In this document: piece after piece, positions 1-8,863 of the stretch
Layout of the letters: the number at the start of each line of letters is the position of its first letter
Numbering within the stretch: position 1 is the first letter of the stretch
NCBI RefSeq assembly: GCF_026624755.1
Contig: NZ_JAPMXC010000001.1
Coordinates: 558,001 to 622,000 of the forward strand
Direction: 5' to 3'
DNA length: 64,000 bases
DNA from: Robbsia betulipollinis
Lineage (GTDB): Bacteria > Pseudomonadota > Gammaproteobacteria > Burkholderiales > Burkholderiaceae
The notes under the pieces: generated by a model
What the model saw: the letters and a program-made list of their open reading frames with translations, nothing else
The model's database searches: none
Told to the model about the DNA's origin: nothing
Position numbers and translations under genes: made by a program

Positions 1-418
1 CGCCGATGATCACGCTGGACGCCTTGAAGATCGCCGTCGCCGGCTTGCCGGCCGCCAGGCCCAGACGCGCCGCGCTTTCGTTCGTCACGATCGCGACCAC
101 TTCCGCGCCGCCATCCACCGCGATCACGACTTCGGCGTTGACCGCGCCGAGCGTCAACCGGGACACCGTACCGGCCAGACGATTGCGGGCGGACACCTGG
201 TTGTCGGCCGCGTCCACCATGACGATGATCGACGAGGCCTTGACCAGCGCAAAGGCGGCCGTGCCCGCCGCCAGCCCGAGCGACGCGGCACTGCCATGCG
301 TGATGACCGCGACGATCTCGATGCCTTCGTCCGAACGCAGGAGAATCTCGTCGTTGACCGCGCCTTGCTTGACGTCGGTCACCTTGCCGGAAAAATGATT
401 GCGGGCACTCGTTCGCAT
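1..418 (-). CDS. Molybdate-binding TOBE/Mop-domain protein (3' end cut by window edge)
   Basis: At least 139 residues, read from ATG at 418 and still open at base 1. The sequence is two tandem Mop/TOBE units of about 67 residues. Each begins with an S-A-R-N-x-(L/F)-x-G(K/T)V block (near residues 4-13 and 73-82), continues with a GAVN(D/A)E strand and ends in an (A)LVKASS/IFKASSV segment. This di-Mop layout is typical of molbindins, small cytoplasmic proteins that oligomerise and bind molybdate or tungstate oxyanions. At about 139 residues it is nearly complete, so only a few codons lie outside the window. No helix-turn-helix precedes the Mop units, so it is not full-length ModE. A link to molybdenum supply for the molybdoenzymes at 13.5 and 62 kb is inference. 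Confidence 0.85.
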   Translation of the reverse strand, partial: MRTSARNHFSGKVTDVKQGAVNDEILLRSDEGIEIVAVITHGSAASLGLAAGTAAFALVKASSIIVMVDAADNQVSARNRLAGTVSRLTLGAVNAEVVIAVDGGAEVVAIVTNESAARLGLAAGKPATAIFKASSVIIG

Positions 419-540
419 GGAATATCGCTGGTTGCGCATCGCACCCGGCCCGCGCAGGGGACGGCTGGATGCAGGTGAAAGGAGCTACGGGATGGCAATG
501 CCGGGAGGATACCCGGATGTCGCCATTGTATCGGCAAAAA

Positions 541-1074
541 TCAGCGGACCGGCGACGCAACGATAGATGTGGCGCGCTTGCTCATTTCGAGGGCGAACGC
601 GTTGTAGCCAAGTTCCTCGTACAGGCGCACGGCGGACGCGTTGAACGTCCATACCGTCAGCCGGACCTCGGCCGCGCCCCGCGCCACCGCCCAGGATTCC
701 GCGAGGCCGATCAACGCGCGGCCGATGCCCTGCCCCCGCTGCGCGTCGCTCACGCCCACCGAACGGATCTGGGCGAACCGGAGCGGCTGCATCAAGGGGC
801 TGGTGGGGCGCGACAGCTGTACCGTGATGAAGCCTACGGCGAGGCTGGCTCGTTCGGCGACGAACGCCGCGTGATCCCCGCCCTGCAGACTGATCTCCCA
901 GTGCGCGCTGTCCCGTTGCGGGTCGGAGCAGGCATCCCGATAGATGTCGGGACGCGCGCGATGGTGAATGCTATTGAGCGACTGTCCCAGTTCGCAAATC
1001 GCCGGAAGGTCCGACGCGACGGCGGGACGGTACGTTACCGCGGCATGCATCGCGCAGGATTCGTCCGGGCGCAT
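541..1074 (-). CDS. GNAT-family N-acetyltransferase
   Basis: 177 residues, the usual single-domain GNAT length. The acetyl-CoA pyrophosphate-binding motif A is visible as V-S-x-x-Q-R-G-Q-G-I-G-R-A-L near residues 107-120. It is followed by the helix AESWAVARGA and the C-terminal motif B region NASAVRLYEELGY near residues 143-155. The family transfers acetyl from acetyl-CoA to an amine; the substrate here cannot be told. The start is 3 bases after the stop of the solute-binding protein gene on the same strand, so the two are probably co-transcribed. ATG at 1050 is an alternative start, because neither ATG has a clear ribosome-binding site. Confidence 0.85.
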   Translation of the reverse strand: MRPDESCAMHAAVTYRPAVASDLPAICELGQSLNSIHHRARPDIYRDACSDPQRDSAHWEISLQGGDHAAFVAERASLAVGFITVQLSRPTSPLMQPLRFAQIRSVGVSDAQRGQGIGRALIGLAESWAVARGAAEVRLTVWTFNASAVRLYEELGYNAFALEMSKRATSIVASPVR

Positions 1075-1077
1075 TCG

Positions 1078-1959
1078 TCAGGGTTGTTTGGCGGCGGGCA
1101 CGACCACGCCCGTCAGGTGATGGCGCGCCACCGCGGCCGCGATGAAGCCATCGCGCAGCATCAGCGCGACGAAGGCGTCGAGCCAGGCGGCCGCGTCGGC
1201 GCCATGCCGCGCGCCGATTCCCAGTGCCTGCTGGATATACGTGAACGGCGCGTCGAGCAGCCGCACGCCGTCGAGCTGGCGCGCCTCGGACACCAGTTGC
1301 GTCTTGATGCCGGCGGCGACCGCGGACGGGTCGGCCATGAAGGCCTTGATGACGGCGGCCGCGCCATCGGCCCGAACCAGTTCGGCATGCCGCAGGGCAC
1401 CACCCAGATAGAGATCGTAGGCGCTGCCCTTGGCGACCACGACGCGCACGCCGGGCCGGTCGACATCGTCCGGAGACTGAAACGCGGCGTCGCGATGCAC
1501 GAGATAATTCGCCAGGAGCAGCAGATAGGGCGCAGTGAAATGGATGGCGCCGCCGCTGCCGTGCGCCAGCGCGAAGAAACCGATATCCGAGCGATCCCGG
1601 GTAACGGCGTCCACCGACAGGGACGCCTCGGTGACGGTGATCATTTCCAGCGGCAAATCGAGCCGCCGCGCGAGTTCCCGGGCAAGATCGACGGAAATGC
1701 CGGACAGGCGTCCGGTGTCGGGCGCGCGCTCTGCCAGCAAGGGATTGCCGACATTGACCGATACGCGCAAGGTGCCGGACGGCGCGAAGGCCCGCTGCAA
1801 CGCGGCATCCACCGGCGGCAACGCGGACGCCGGGGAACCGCCGGCGGGCGCGGGATCGACGGCCGCGGCCGCCGCGAGCCGTGCGAATCCTCCTCCCGCA
1901 GCCGCGGCCAACACCGCACCGCCTTTCAGAAAAGTCCGCCTGTGAAGATGTTCGGTCAT
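1078..1959 (-). CDS. Tat-exported periplasmic solute-binding protein, family 3 (polar amino acid type)
   Basis: 293 residues. The N-terminus has a twin-arginine signal (R-R-T-F-L-K-G-G near residues 7-14) followed by an Ala/Gly-rich hydrophobic stretch, so export should be by the Tat pathway. The mature part follows the SBP_bac_3 fold: G-T-L-R-V-S-V, then S-G-I-S-V-D-L-A-R-E-L-A-R-R-L and later R-D-R-S-D-I-G-F-F. These proteins capture amino acids or similar small molecules for an ABC importer. ATG at 1959 is preferred to an upstream in-frame ATG at 1983 because AAGGAG lies 6 bases before it. No permease or ATPase gene is adjacent, so it is either an orphan binding protein or serves another system. 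Confidence 0.85.
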   Translation of the reverse strand: MTEHLHRRTFLKGGAVLAAAAGGGFARLAAAAAVDPAPAGGSPASALPPVDAALQRAFAPSGTLRVSVNVGNPLLAERAPDTGRLSGISVDLARELARRLDLPLEMITVTEASLSVDAVTRDRSDIGFFALAHGSGGAIHFTAPYLLLLANYLVHRDAAFQSPDDVDRPGVRVVVAKGSAYDLYLGGALRHAELVRADGAAAVIKAFMADPSAVAAGIKTQLVSEARQLDGVRLLDAPFTYIQQALGIGARHGADAAAWLDAFVALMLRDGFIAAAVARHHLTGVVVPAAKQP

Positions 1960-2012
1960 GCGTCGCTCCTTGCCTGGAAGCATTTATCATAATCCCGGGC
2001 GGCTGGCGCCGC

Positions 2013-3842
2013 TCAGTCGCGCCGCACCGGCAATTCGATCCACGTCGCCGCGCCCGTCGATATCTCGAAAACAGGCGGCCTACCGTACGGCATCGGCGGA
2101 AAATGGCCGGCGTCGGCGCCCGCGATCGAGAGCCGCAGCCGGCTGCCCGGCGCCAGCGTCCAGGCCACCGGCAGCAAGGGAATCACGTATTCGGTCGCAC
2201 GACCTTTCTCGACCGGTGCGGCATCGGCGCGGTGGTAGCTTCGGAACGGCCAGCTCGTGCGGTATTCCCGGGGCGCCGGCGAAATCTTGCGATGCATCGC
2301 GCGCAACATGCCTTCCGTCATGCAATGCACGCGTCCCGCCGCGTCGACTTCGGACAGGTAAACGAAAATGGAGGCATCGCCCTGGTCGATCGCGAGGCGC
2401 AGCGTCGCGATCGCATGCCCGACGATCGCCAGCGGCGCGGCCAGCGCCGGCGTTTCGTAATTCAGCAACGCCGCGCAACGCCGCGTCCAGTCCGGATAGT
2501 AGTCGACGACCCCGGCCGCGCCGAGTCTTTCGTATCGGCTCTGGATACCGGTGCCGGTCGTGAAATCCACCTGGTAGCGGTCCGAGGCGGCGGCGGGCGG
2601 CACGGCCTCCAGGGTGCCCGCGCCCGGATACAGGCGCACGCTGTCGCGCGTCGGGGGCCAGGCCGGCGCCGCGATCCAGGATTCGGCATGCAGATTGAAA
2701 TAGTGGACCGGCGCCTCGCGTTCCTGCCCGGTGTCGCGCCCCTGCAAATGCGTGTCGAAAAAGCGCAGCAGTTCCGCCAGCAGATCGAATTGCGGCGCGG
2801 TGGCCTCGCGCCAGGGCGAGACGTTGGTGCGCGCGCCGTGATCCCAGGCACCCAGCAGCAAACGGTCGCGACCGTTGCCGCGCGTCAGGAAACGGGAAAT
2901 CGCCCCGTTGCTGTAGCCGGCACCATCGAACCAGCCCGAAACGGAGTAGATCGGCACGTCCGGCGCGACCTGTTCGAGATAGTGATAGGGACTACAGGCG
3001 GCGAGCGTGAGAGCGGGATCGTGCAGCATGCCCTCGTCGCGAAAGGCGAATTCGGGCGCCGCGTCGGCCAGCGTGAAATTGCCGAGATGTTCGCGGATTG
3101 CCGCGGCGAGCAGGGCGCCATCCGTATCCTCGTCCGTGGGATGCGGGCCCCGCAGGCCCGGTTCCGCATAATAGGAGAACGTGCCTAGCAGGTCGCGGCG
3201 GTCGTGATCCATCGCGAGCATCAGATCGTCGTAGGCGCCGGTCCAGACCTTCGACAGCAGGCCGCCGGGAAACAGCTGTTCGCTATAGATATCGGACACG
3301 CCGAACAACGGCGCGATCGCCTTGACCGCGGGATGACCGGTGCTGGCGAGAAAACAGGCGGCGGCGCCCACGTAGGAAATGCCGGTCGAACCGATCACGC
3401 CGTCGGACCAGTCCTGTTCGATCGTCCATTGCGCGACCTCGCCGTAGTCCTCGCGCTCCGCCGGGGAACGCAACGCATCGCGGGTGCCGAAGCTCGCGCC
3501 GGTGCCGCGCACGTCGACGACCATCACGGCGTAACCGCGCGGCACGAAACGATCGCGGTAACGCGCCGCGGCGGGCGCGGCTTCCGCCACGCTGCCGTCG
3601 GTCGCGAAACGCCGGTAATACGGGGTGAAGATGAGCAGCGTCGGGAAGCGCCGCTGTGCGGCGCCGCCCCGTGGCGAATCGCTTTGCGGCAGGTAGATAT
3701 CGGCCGCCAGCCGGCAACCATCGCGCATCGTGAGATAGGACGATCGCGGCTGGGCCGGCAGACCGAATTCGGCGGGACGCGTCGCGAGATAGGCGCTCGG
3801 TGGAACGTGCCAGGCACCGTGCTGGTCGTCGCGGTCGGACAT
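2013..3842 (-). CDS. CocE/NonD-family hydrolase (X-Pro dipeptidyl-peptidase S15 type)
   Basis: 609 residues, normal for the CocE/NonD (peptidase S15) family. The alpha/beta-hydrolase part carries the nucleophile elbow G-S-T-G-I-S-Y, and upstream V-V-D-V-R-G-T-G-A-S, the family's conserved oxyanion strand. The segments W-F-D-G and W-D-H-G-A supply the likely acid and histidine of the triad. The C-terminal jelly-roll domain (X-Pro peptidase C-terminal type) is recognisable from P-L-A-I-V-G-H-A onward. Members hydrolyse esters, amides or acyl-proline bonds; the substrate is unknown. No signal peptide is seen, suggesting a cytoplasmic enzyme. ATG at 3842 gives the usual N-terminus; an upstream extension to 3911 has no family similarity. 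Confidence 0.88.
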   Translation of the reverse strand: MSDRDDQHGAWHVPPSAYLATRPAEFGLPAQPRSSYLTMRDGCRLAADIYLPQSDSPRGGAAQRRFPTLLIFTPYYRRFATDGSVAEAAPAAARYRDRFVPRGYAVMVVDVRGTGASFGTRDALRSPAEREDYGEVAQWTIEQDWSDGVIGSTGISYVGAAACFLASTGHPAVKAIAPLFGVSDIYSEQLFPGGLLSKVWTGAYDDLMLAMDHDRRDLLGTFSYYAEPGLRGPHPTDEDTDGALLAAAIREHLGNFTLADAAPEFAFRDEGMLHDPALTLAACSPYHYLEQVAPDVPIYSVSGWFDGAGYSNGAISRFLTRGNGRDRLLLGAWDHGARTNVSPWREATAPQFDLLAELLRFFDTHLQGRDTGQEREAPVHYFNLHAESWIAAPAWPPTRDSVRLYPGAGTLEAVPPAAASDRYQVDFTTGTGIQSRYERLGAAGVVDYYPDWTRRCAALLNYETPALAAPLAIVGHAIATLRLAIDQGDASIFVYLSEVDAAGRVHCMTEGMLRAMHRKISPAPREYRTSWPFRSYHRADAAPVEKGRATEYVIPLLPVAWTLAPGSRLRLSIAGADAGHFPPMPYGRPPVFEISTGAATWIELPVRRD

Positions 3843-3981
3843 GGGCCATCCTGTAGAGTACAGGCGGATGATACCGCAGCCCGGAATGGTCAAAATCCTG
3901 TCGCCGACCACGACGAAGCCGGCCGTTTCGTGAAAAGGCCGGTCCGCGACGACGCGATGCGAAAAGCCTGCCGCCCCGCCT

Positions 3982-5538
3982 TCAGGCGGCCAGCGTGAAA
4001 CGCGCCACCGAGTCGCGCAGAATCACGACCTGATCGTCGAGCGACTGCGCCGCGGCGGACGCTTCCTCCACCAGCGCGGCATTCTGCTGGGTCACTTCGT
4101 CCATCTGCGTGACCGCCTGGTCGACCTGTTCGATCCCTTGACGCTGTTCGTCGGATGCGGAAGCGATCTCGGCGACGACATCCGTCACCCGGCGGATCGC
4201 CTGATTGACCTCCAGCATCGCGCTGTTGACCTCGACCGCCTGACCATTGCCGGCCTTGATCGTGATCACCGATGCGCCGATGAGTTCCTTGATCTCGTTG
4301 GCGGCCGCCGCCGAGCGTTGCGCCAGCGTCCGCACCTCGCCCGCGACGACGGCGAACCCCTTGCCGTTTTCGCCCGCCCGCGCGGCCTCGACCGCCGCGT
4401 TCAGCGCCAGGATATTCGTCTGGAACGCGATGCCCTCGATCAGCGTCGTGATTTCGGCGATCTGCTGCGAGTTGGTGGAGATCTCCTGCATCGTGGTATT
4501 CATTTTGCCGACGATGTCGATGCCGCGCGTCACGACGTCCCCTGCCGTACCCGCCAGCACGTTCGCCTGGTGCGCGTTGTCGGCGTTCTGGCGGACCGTC
4601 GTGGTCAACTGGTTCATGCTGGCCGCGCTCTGGGCCAGCGACGCGGCCTGCTCTTCGGTGCGGGACGACAGATCCAGATTGCCCGAGGCGATCTCGCGTG
4701 TCGAGACGCCGACGGTTTCGGTCGCGCTGCGCACGCTGCCCAGGACCTCGGTCATCCGGGTCATCAGCACGTTGAAGGCTTGCGCGGTATATCCCACCTC
4801 GTCGAGGCGCTGCACCTGCGCCGGGCGCGAAAGATCCAGCGAAGTGCTCGCATATTCCAGGGTGCCGCGGATGCCGTTGAGACTCGCACGCACGTAGCGC
4901 AGCGTGACGAAGGACAGGCCGCCGGCCACCAGCAGCGCACCGATGATCATGGCGGACAGAATCGTGGCCGTGGCGACATAGGTTGCGTGGTTCTGTTTCT
5001 GCAGCGTATCGCCCAACTGGTTGTTGTAGTCGATTTGCGCCTGCAGCCCGTCGCCCAGTTCCGTGACGGCCTGCTTGTAGGGGCCGACGGCGCCGTTCAC
5101 GCCGATGCTGCGGTCGAACGCCACGACGTTGCCGTCGGTTTTCGCCTCGCGGTACAGTTTCTCGATATTCTCGCGTACGCCCTGCGCGGCGTGCTGATTG
5201 GCGGCCGTCATCTGCCGGTCCTTCTCGTCGGAAATATCGTTCTTCGCGTAATCCCGCAGCGTGCTGTCGAGGTCGTCGAGACCGTGGGTCACCTCCGCGA
5301 TGGCGGAATCGCGCTGCGCGGCATCCTGCGTCAGCAGGGATTGCAGCACCCGTATCCGAATGATCCCCGTGGTCGCAGTGACCTTGTCCAGGTCCGAGAC
5401 GCTGGCGAGCGTGTTGGCCTTCAGGTAGTCGAAGCGATCGCTGGACTGGCCAAGCGAACGAAGACCATAGCCGCCCACGGCGACGAGCGCGGCGGCGAAG
5501 ATCAGCATGGCGGCGGAAATGCGTTGCGTAATGTTCAT
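3982..5538 (-). CDS. Methyl-accepting chemotaxis protein
   Basis: 518 residues with the classic Tsr/Tar layout. An N-terminal membrane helix (about residues 8-28) is followed by a four-helix-bundle periplasmic sensor (about 30-185). A second membrane helix lies near 190-212, then a HAMP domain and a long cytoplasmic signalling coiled coil. The highly conserved hairpin tip [22 protein letters not shown] is present near residues 366-387. Receptor clusters of this type signal through CheW and CheA to control flagellar rotation. The C-terminus stops soon after the methylation helix and has no NWETF-type CheR/CheB tether. The ligand cannot be read from sequence. No other che gene is nearby. Confidence 0.93.
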   Translation of the reverse strand: MNITQRISAAMLIFAAALVAVGGYGLRSLGQSSDRFDYLKANTLASVSDLDKVTATTGIIRIRVLQSLLTQDAAQRDSAIAEVTHGLDDLDSTLRDYAKNDISDEKDRQMTAANQHAAQGVRENIEKLYREAKTDGNVVAFDRSIGVNGAVGPYKQAVTELGDGLQAQIDYNNQLGDTLQKQNHATYVATATILSAMIIGALLVAGGLSFVTLRYVRASLNGIRGTLEYASTSLDLSRPAQVQRLDEVGYTAQAFNVLMTRMTEVLGSVRSATETVGVSTREIASGNLDLSSRTEEQAASLAQSAASMNQLTTTVRQNADNAHQANVLAGTAGDVVTRGIDIVGKMNTTMQEISTNSQQIAEITTLIEGIAFQTNILALNAAVEAARAGENGKGFAVVAGEVRTLAQRSAAAANEIKELIGASVITIKAGNGQAVEVNSAMLEVNQAIRRVTDVVAEIASASDEQRQGIEQVDQAVTQMDEVTQQNAALVEEASAAAQSLDDQVVILRDSVARFTLAA

Positions 5539-5800
5539 ATCAGTCCTCTTCGGGTATTGCTGTCCGACGATGCGGCGTCGTCGAGATCACTGTCCGCGGC
5601 GATGGAAAATCCTTTCGTCGAACGCAGGCCGTCACGGTCGGGCATGGTTTCGGAAAGGGAAACCTTCCGGATGGAACAGATAACGGCACCAGACGGAATT
5701 ACTGAAGTGCGCCGCCACTTCGCCATCCGGCGCCGGGGCGATGGCTTGCGCTATCCTGTGCGTGTTCCCGCATGCGGCAATTCCACCTATCGTCATCGCC

Positions 5801-6355
5801 ATGAAAGATCCCGCACGTCCCACCCCGCCCCCGCACGATGTCGCGCTCGACTCCGTGACCACGACGGCCGACCCGTCGTTCGCCGGCGCCCATCCGGCCA
5901 TGCGCGCCTTCGACCGCTTCGCGAGCCGCGTCACCCGCTGGGCCGGCTCGCCCATCACCTTCTGCACGTCCGTGTTCGTGGTGGTTCTCTGGGCGGCGCT
6001 GGGGCCCACCTTCCATTATTCGGATGGCTGGCAGCTGGTGATCAACACCGGCACGACGATCGTGACCTTCCTCATGGTGTTCCTGATCCAGCAAAGCCAG
6101 AACAAGGACAGCATCGCCATGCATTTGAAACTCAACGAGTTGCTCGCCTCGCACAAATCGGCGGACAACCAGTTGATCGGCATCGAGGATGCCAGCGAGG
6201 ACCAGTTGCGCACGCTCGCGGGGTTCTACAACGATCTCGCCGAGCGCGCGCAGCGCGGCGACCCGGTGCAGCCCGAGACCCTGCCCGGACACATCGCCGA
6301 CCTGCTCCGCCAGAAAAACACCCGGCAGATCATGACGGACGAGCCCGCACGCTGA
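5801..6355 (+). CDS. Low-affinity iron permease family membrane protein
   Basis: 184 residues. The pattern fits the bacterial low-affinity iron permease family (Pfam Iron_permease, PF04120). A short N-terminal tail is followed by F-D-R-F-A-S-R-V-T-R-W-A-G-S-P, a first membrane helix (about residues 52-70), and the segment W-Q-L-V-I-N-T-G-T-T-I-V-T-F-L-M-V-F-L-I-Q with the characteristic Q-N-K-D-x-x-A-x-H-x-K-L-x-E-L. The C-terminus is soluble and helical. In this family an iron-transport role is by annotation only; most bacterial members are uncharacterised. ATG at 5801 was chosen because family similarity begins after it; an open extension to 5741 looks like noise. Confidence 0.75.
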   Translation: MKDPARPTPPPHDVALDSVTTTADPSFAGAHPAMRAFDRFASRVTRWAGSPITFCTSVFVVVLWAALGPTFHYSDGWQLVINTGTTIVTFLMVFLIQQSQNKDSIAMHLKLNELLASHKSADNQLIGIEDASEDQLRTLAGFYNDLAERAQRGDPVQPETLPGHIADLLRQKNTRQIMTDEPAR

Positions 6356-6449
6356 AAACGCCCGCCGGAACCGGGCACGGGCGCGCGGCGGTCCCCACGC
6401 CGCGCCACCCAGACGGGCATACACAGCTGTGACGGCGCAGGGTGCCACC

Positions 6450-6475
6450 CTGGCGTGGCGGCCCCGCCACGCCAG
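6450..6475. terminator. Strong GC hairpin between the iron-permease-like gene and chaC
   Basis: Two 12-base arms, CTGGCGTGGCGG and CCGCCACGCCAG, are perfectly complementary and separated by only two bases. The outer bases GGTGC and GCACC extend the stem around a small bulge (6441-6480). The hairpin lies 95 bases past the stop at 6355 and 90 bases before chaC. No run of T follows, so it is not a textbook intrinsic terminator. It could stop or stabilise the upstream transcript, or be a repetitive extragenic palindrome. A small palindrome TGGATATATCCA follows at 6481-6492. Confidence 0.45.
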
Positions 6476-6565
6476 GCACCTGGATATATCCATATGCGCA
6501 TTCGTTATTTCGTCATTTGCGCTTGCAGGTGTAGTGTCGAGTCACGCCCTCCAATCGACAACACG

Positions 6566-7279
6566 ATGCTGACACGGCTTGCACTCTCTTCCGGCGCCTA
6601 TCTGTCGGCGCTGGATGGCCTTCCCAGCGAACTGCGCTGGTCCGAAGCGGATATCGCCCGGTCGATGACGGCGATGCTGGCGGGCCAGCCGGAGGACGCG
6701 GATATCTGGATTTTCGGCTATGGGTCGCTGATCTGGAATCCCCTCACCGACCACGCCGAGCGGCACGCCGCCTGCCTGGACGGCTGGCATCGCAGTTTTT
6801 GCCAGCGGCTGACGGTCGGACGCGCGGCGGCGCACACGCCCGGCAGGATGCTGGGCCTGCGTAACGGCGGACGTACCGATGGCGTCGTCTATCGGCTCGC
6901 CGCGGCGACCCGCGAAGAGGAATTGCGGCTGATCTGGATCCGGGAAATGGCGATGGGTACCTATCGCCCCATCTGGGCGCCGGTACGCATGGCAGACGGC
7001 ACGCCGGTGCGTGCCATCGTGTTCGTCGCGGACCAGGATCATCCGCACTACGAATGCGACAGCGAGATCGAGACGGTCGCGCCGCTGATTGCCGAGGCAC
7101 GGGGCCCGTGGGGCAGCAATGCCGAATACGTCTTCAAGCTCGCCGCGGCGCTCGAACACCATCAGATGCGCGATCTGTACATCATCGAACTCGCGGTGCG
7201 GATCCGGCAATGCCTGCTGCGCCACCGGCAACGCGCCGGCCGCAGCGCGGCGCTGATACGCGGCGCGGCCGCTTATTGA
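6566..7279 (+). CDS. chaC: ChaC-like glutathione-specific gamma-glutamylcyclotransferase
   Basis: 237 residues, the length of bacterial ChaC. The substrate-binding motif I-F-G-Y-G-S-L-I-W-N-P lies near residues 51-61. It is followed by the family patterns W-H-R-S-F-C and R-T-D-G-V-V-Y-R-L. The glutamate in W-I-R-E-M, before the G-T-Y-x-P-x-W strand, matches the catalytic glutamate of gamma-glutamylcyclotransferases. The enzyme cleaves glutathione to 5-oxoproline and Cys-Gly in the cytoplasm. ATG at 6566 was chosen because homology begins soon after; a longer frame to 6455 runs through the hairpin region. A 21-base tandem duplication covers the stop codon. Confidence 0.88.
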   Translation: MLTRLALSSGAYLSALDGLPSELRWSEADIARSMTAMLAGQPEDADIWIFGYGSLIWNPLTDHAERHAACLDGWHRSFCQRLTVGRAAAHTPGRMLGLRNGGRTDGVVYRLAAATREEELRLIWIREMAMGTYRPIWAPVRMADGTPVRAIVFVADQDHPHYECDSEIETVAPLIAEARGPWGSNAEYVFKLAAALEHHQMRDLYIIELAVRIRQCLLRHRQRAGRSAALIRGAAAY

Positions 7280-7300
7280 CGCGGCGCGGCCGCTTATTGA
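7259..7300. repeat. Perfect 21-bp tandem duplication across the chaC stop codon
   Basis: The 21-base unit from 7259 to 7279 (ending CCGCTTATTGA) is repeated exactly at 7280-7300. The chaC stop codon TGA (7277-7279) is the end of the first copy, so the second copy is untranslated. This looks like a recent slippage or duplication event that does not change the protein. It may vary in copy number between strains. Confidence 0.9.
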
Positions 7301-7373
7301 TACGCGATCCGATCGGACGCGATGCGCGGCGTACGGCCAGGCCGCGCGCAGGCAGACCGCGCGGCAGACCGCG

Positions 7374-7892
7374 TCAGGATGCCGCGGCCCGATTCAGCAA
7401 AACGCCGTACTCGGGCGGGCTGCCGACGGCAAGATCGCCGGCCATGGCCGACTGTTGCGCTTTCCCGTAGATGCGCATCGCCTCGTCGATCAGCGCGGCA
7501 TCGCCGTCGTGCCACGTCTTGAAAACGGATTCCAGTTGCTCGACGCCGTTTTCGTCGCCCCAGAAATACCCCATTTCCCAACTGGCGAAGCAGCGCCGCG
7601 GCAGTGCATGGCAAGCCACCAGGGAAACGTCGGTGTGCCGTCGGTCCTTCTCCATCCGGGCGAAGCAGTCGACCACGACCTGTCTGGGGCCTTCGAGATA
7701 CTGCACGAAGTGGCCGCCCGCCTTGATGAGGAAACCGGTGATGCCTTCCACCGCGTTGCGCGCGATCGATTTCGTCACGAGACGATCGACATCCGCGCGG
7801 GTGACGCCCGGCGCCATGCGGCTGATATACAGCAGACAAAACTCCGAATGCGAGGAATCCGACAAAGCGCGTCCCATGGCGATGTTCTCCAT
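7374..7892 (-). CDS. BLUF-domain blue-light sensor protein
   Basis: 172 residues: one BLUF (blue light using FAD) domain with a short helical tail and no attached output domain. The key flavin-site residues are all in place. Tyr22 lies in L-L-Y-I-S-R, Asn46 in A-R-N-A-V-E-G-I-T-G-F-L, and Gln64 in H-F-V-Q-Y-L-E-G-P. Trp105 and Met107 lie in F-A-S-W-E-M-G-Y. These correspond to the Tyr, Asn, Gln, Trp and Met of AppA and similar proteins that rearrange hydrogen bonds around FAD on illumination. Such short BLUF proteins act through protein partners; none is identifiable next door. It is convergent with chaC. Confidence 0.93.
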   Translation of the reverse strand: MENIAMGRALSDSSHSEFCLLYISRMAPGVTRADVDRLVTKSIARNAVEGITGFLIKAGGHFVQYLEGPRQVVVDCFARMEKDRRHTDVSLVACHALPRRCFASWEMGYFWGDENGVEQLESVFKTWHDGDAALIDEAMRIYGKAQQSAMAGDLAVGSPPEYGVLLNRAAAS

Positions 7893-7992
7893 TTCCGGAA
7901 TAGGTACGGTATTTTAACAAGCCAATTCGCGCACCCGCGACAATCCTTTTCCCTAATTGCGATGTACTGCGTCGGAAATGCTACCGGCCGGA

Positions 7993-8757
7993 TCATCGGA
8001 AAAACTCGCTGGGTCGCTGTCCGAAATGCCGCTTGAACATCGTCGCGAACGCGCTCGGGCTGTCGTAGCCGAGCGCCAGCGCCACATCCAGGACTTTCTC
8101 GCCGTTCGCCAGCCGCTCCAGGCCCTGCAGCAAACGCGCCTGCTGCCGCCATTGCCCGAAGGTCATGCCGGTCTCCCGCGCGAAGCGGCGCTGGATCGTC
8201 TTCACATCGATACGCAGGATACCGGCCCATGCGCCGAGCGTGGTCGGGTCGTCCGGGTAATCGCGCAATCGGTCGCAGATGCGTTGCAGACCGGCATCGG
8301 CAGGCTGCGGCAAATGCAGCGGCAAAACCGGCAATACCTGTAATTCATCCAGCAGCAACCGCATCAGCCGGCCATCGCGCGAATCCTCCGCATACGGCAG
8401 GACGATCCGGCTGGCCGCCTGGATCAATTCGCGCAGCAATGGCGAAATGCCGACCACCTGGGAAATGGCAGGCAGACCGGGAACCGCGTCCGGCGCGACA
8501 TAGATGCTGCGCATTTGCACCGCACCCACGCAGCGGATGCGATGCGTCGTCCCGGCCGGCATCCAGATACCGCGCGTGGACGGCACGACCCAATGCCCGC
8601 CGGCGGACGCCACCACCACCACGCCATGCAGCGCATAGATGAGCTGGCACTTCATGTGCGAGTGGTCCGGAATCCGAAGTTCCGCCGCGTAGTTCCGCGC
8701 GCGGCACATCACGGGCATCGGGCTGCGATCGACGTCGTCCAGCGAGGGAAATGTCAT
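7993..8757 (-). CDS. AraC-family transcriptional regulator
   Basis: 254 residues: an N-terminal cupin-like sensing domain (about 10-120, with [15 protein letters not shown] and W-M-P-A-G-T-T-H-R) and a C-terminal AraC/XylS DNA-binding domain with two helix-turn-helix units. The second unit includes [22 protein letters not shown], the family signature. ATG at 8757 was selected because the cupin begins just after it; the open frame upstream of it runs into the promoter of the next gene. It is transcribed away from the Fsr-type exporter gene across a 106-base gap, so it probably controls that exporter and itself. Confidence 0.9.
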   Translation of the reverse strand: MTFPSLDDVDRSPMPVMCRARNYAAELRIPDHSHMKCQLIYALHGVVVVASAGGHWVVPSTRGIWMPAGTTHRIRCVGAVQMRSIYVAPDAVPGLPAISQVVGISPLLRELIQAASRIVLPYAEDSRDGRLMRLLLDELQVLPVLPLHLPQPADAGLQRICDRLRDYPDDPTTLGAWAGILRIDVKTIQRRFARETGMTFGQWRQQARLLQGLERLANGEKVLDVALALGYDSPSAFATMFKRHFGQRPSEFFR

Positions 8758-8863
8758 CGGCCGATGCCCTTTTCGAGAGGTTTGCTGTCCGAACGGCGCG
8801 AGACAGACGCATATTCTATCTCTAAGATGCCACTTCGTATCCGCCATCTTCCCGGCCTTTGCC

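Noticed and set aside
5535-5726. 63-residue frame upstream of the chemoreceptor
   Set aside because: It has no family similarity and no ribosome-binding site, and it overlaps the chemoreceptor leader.
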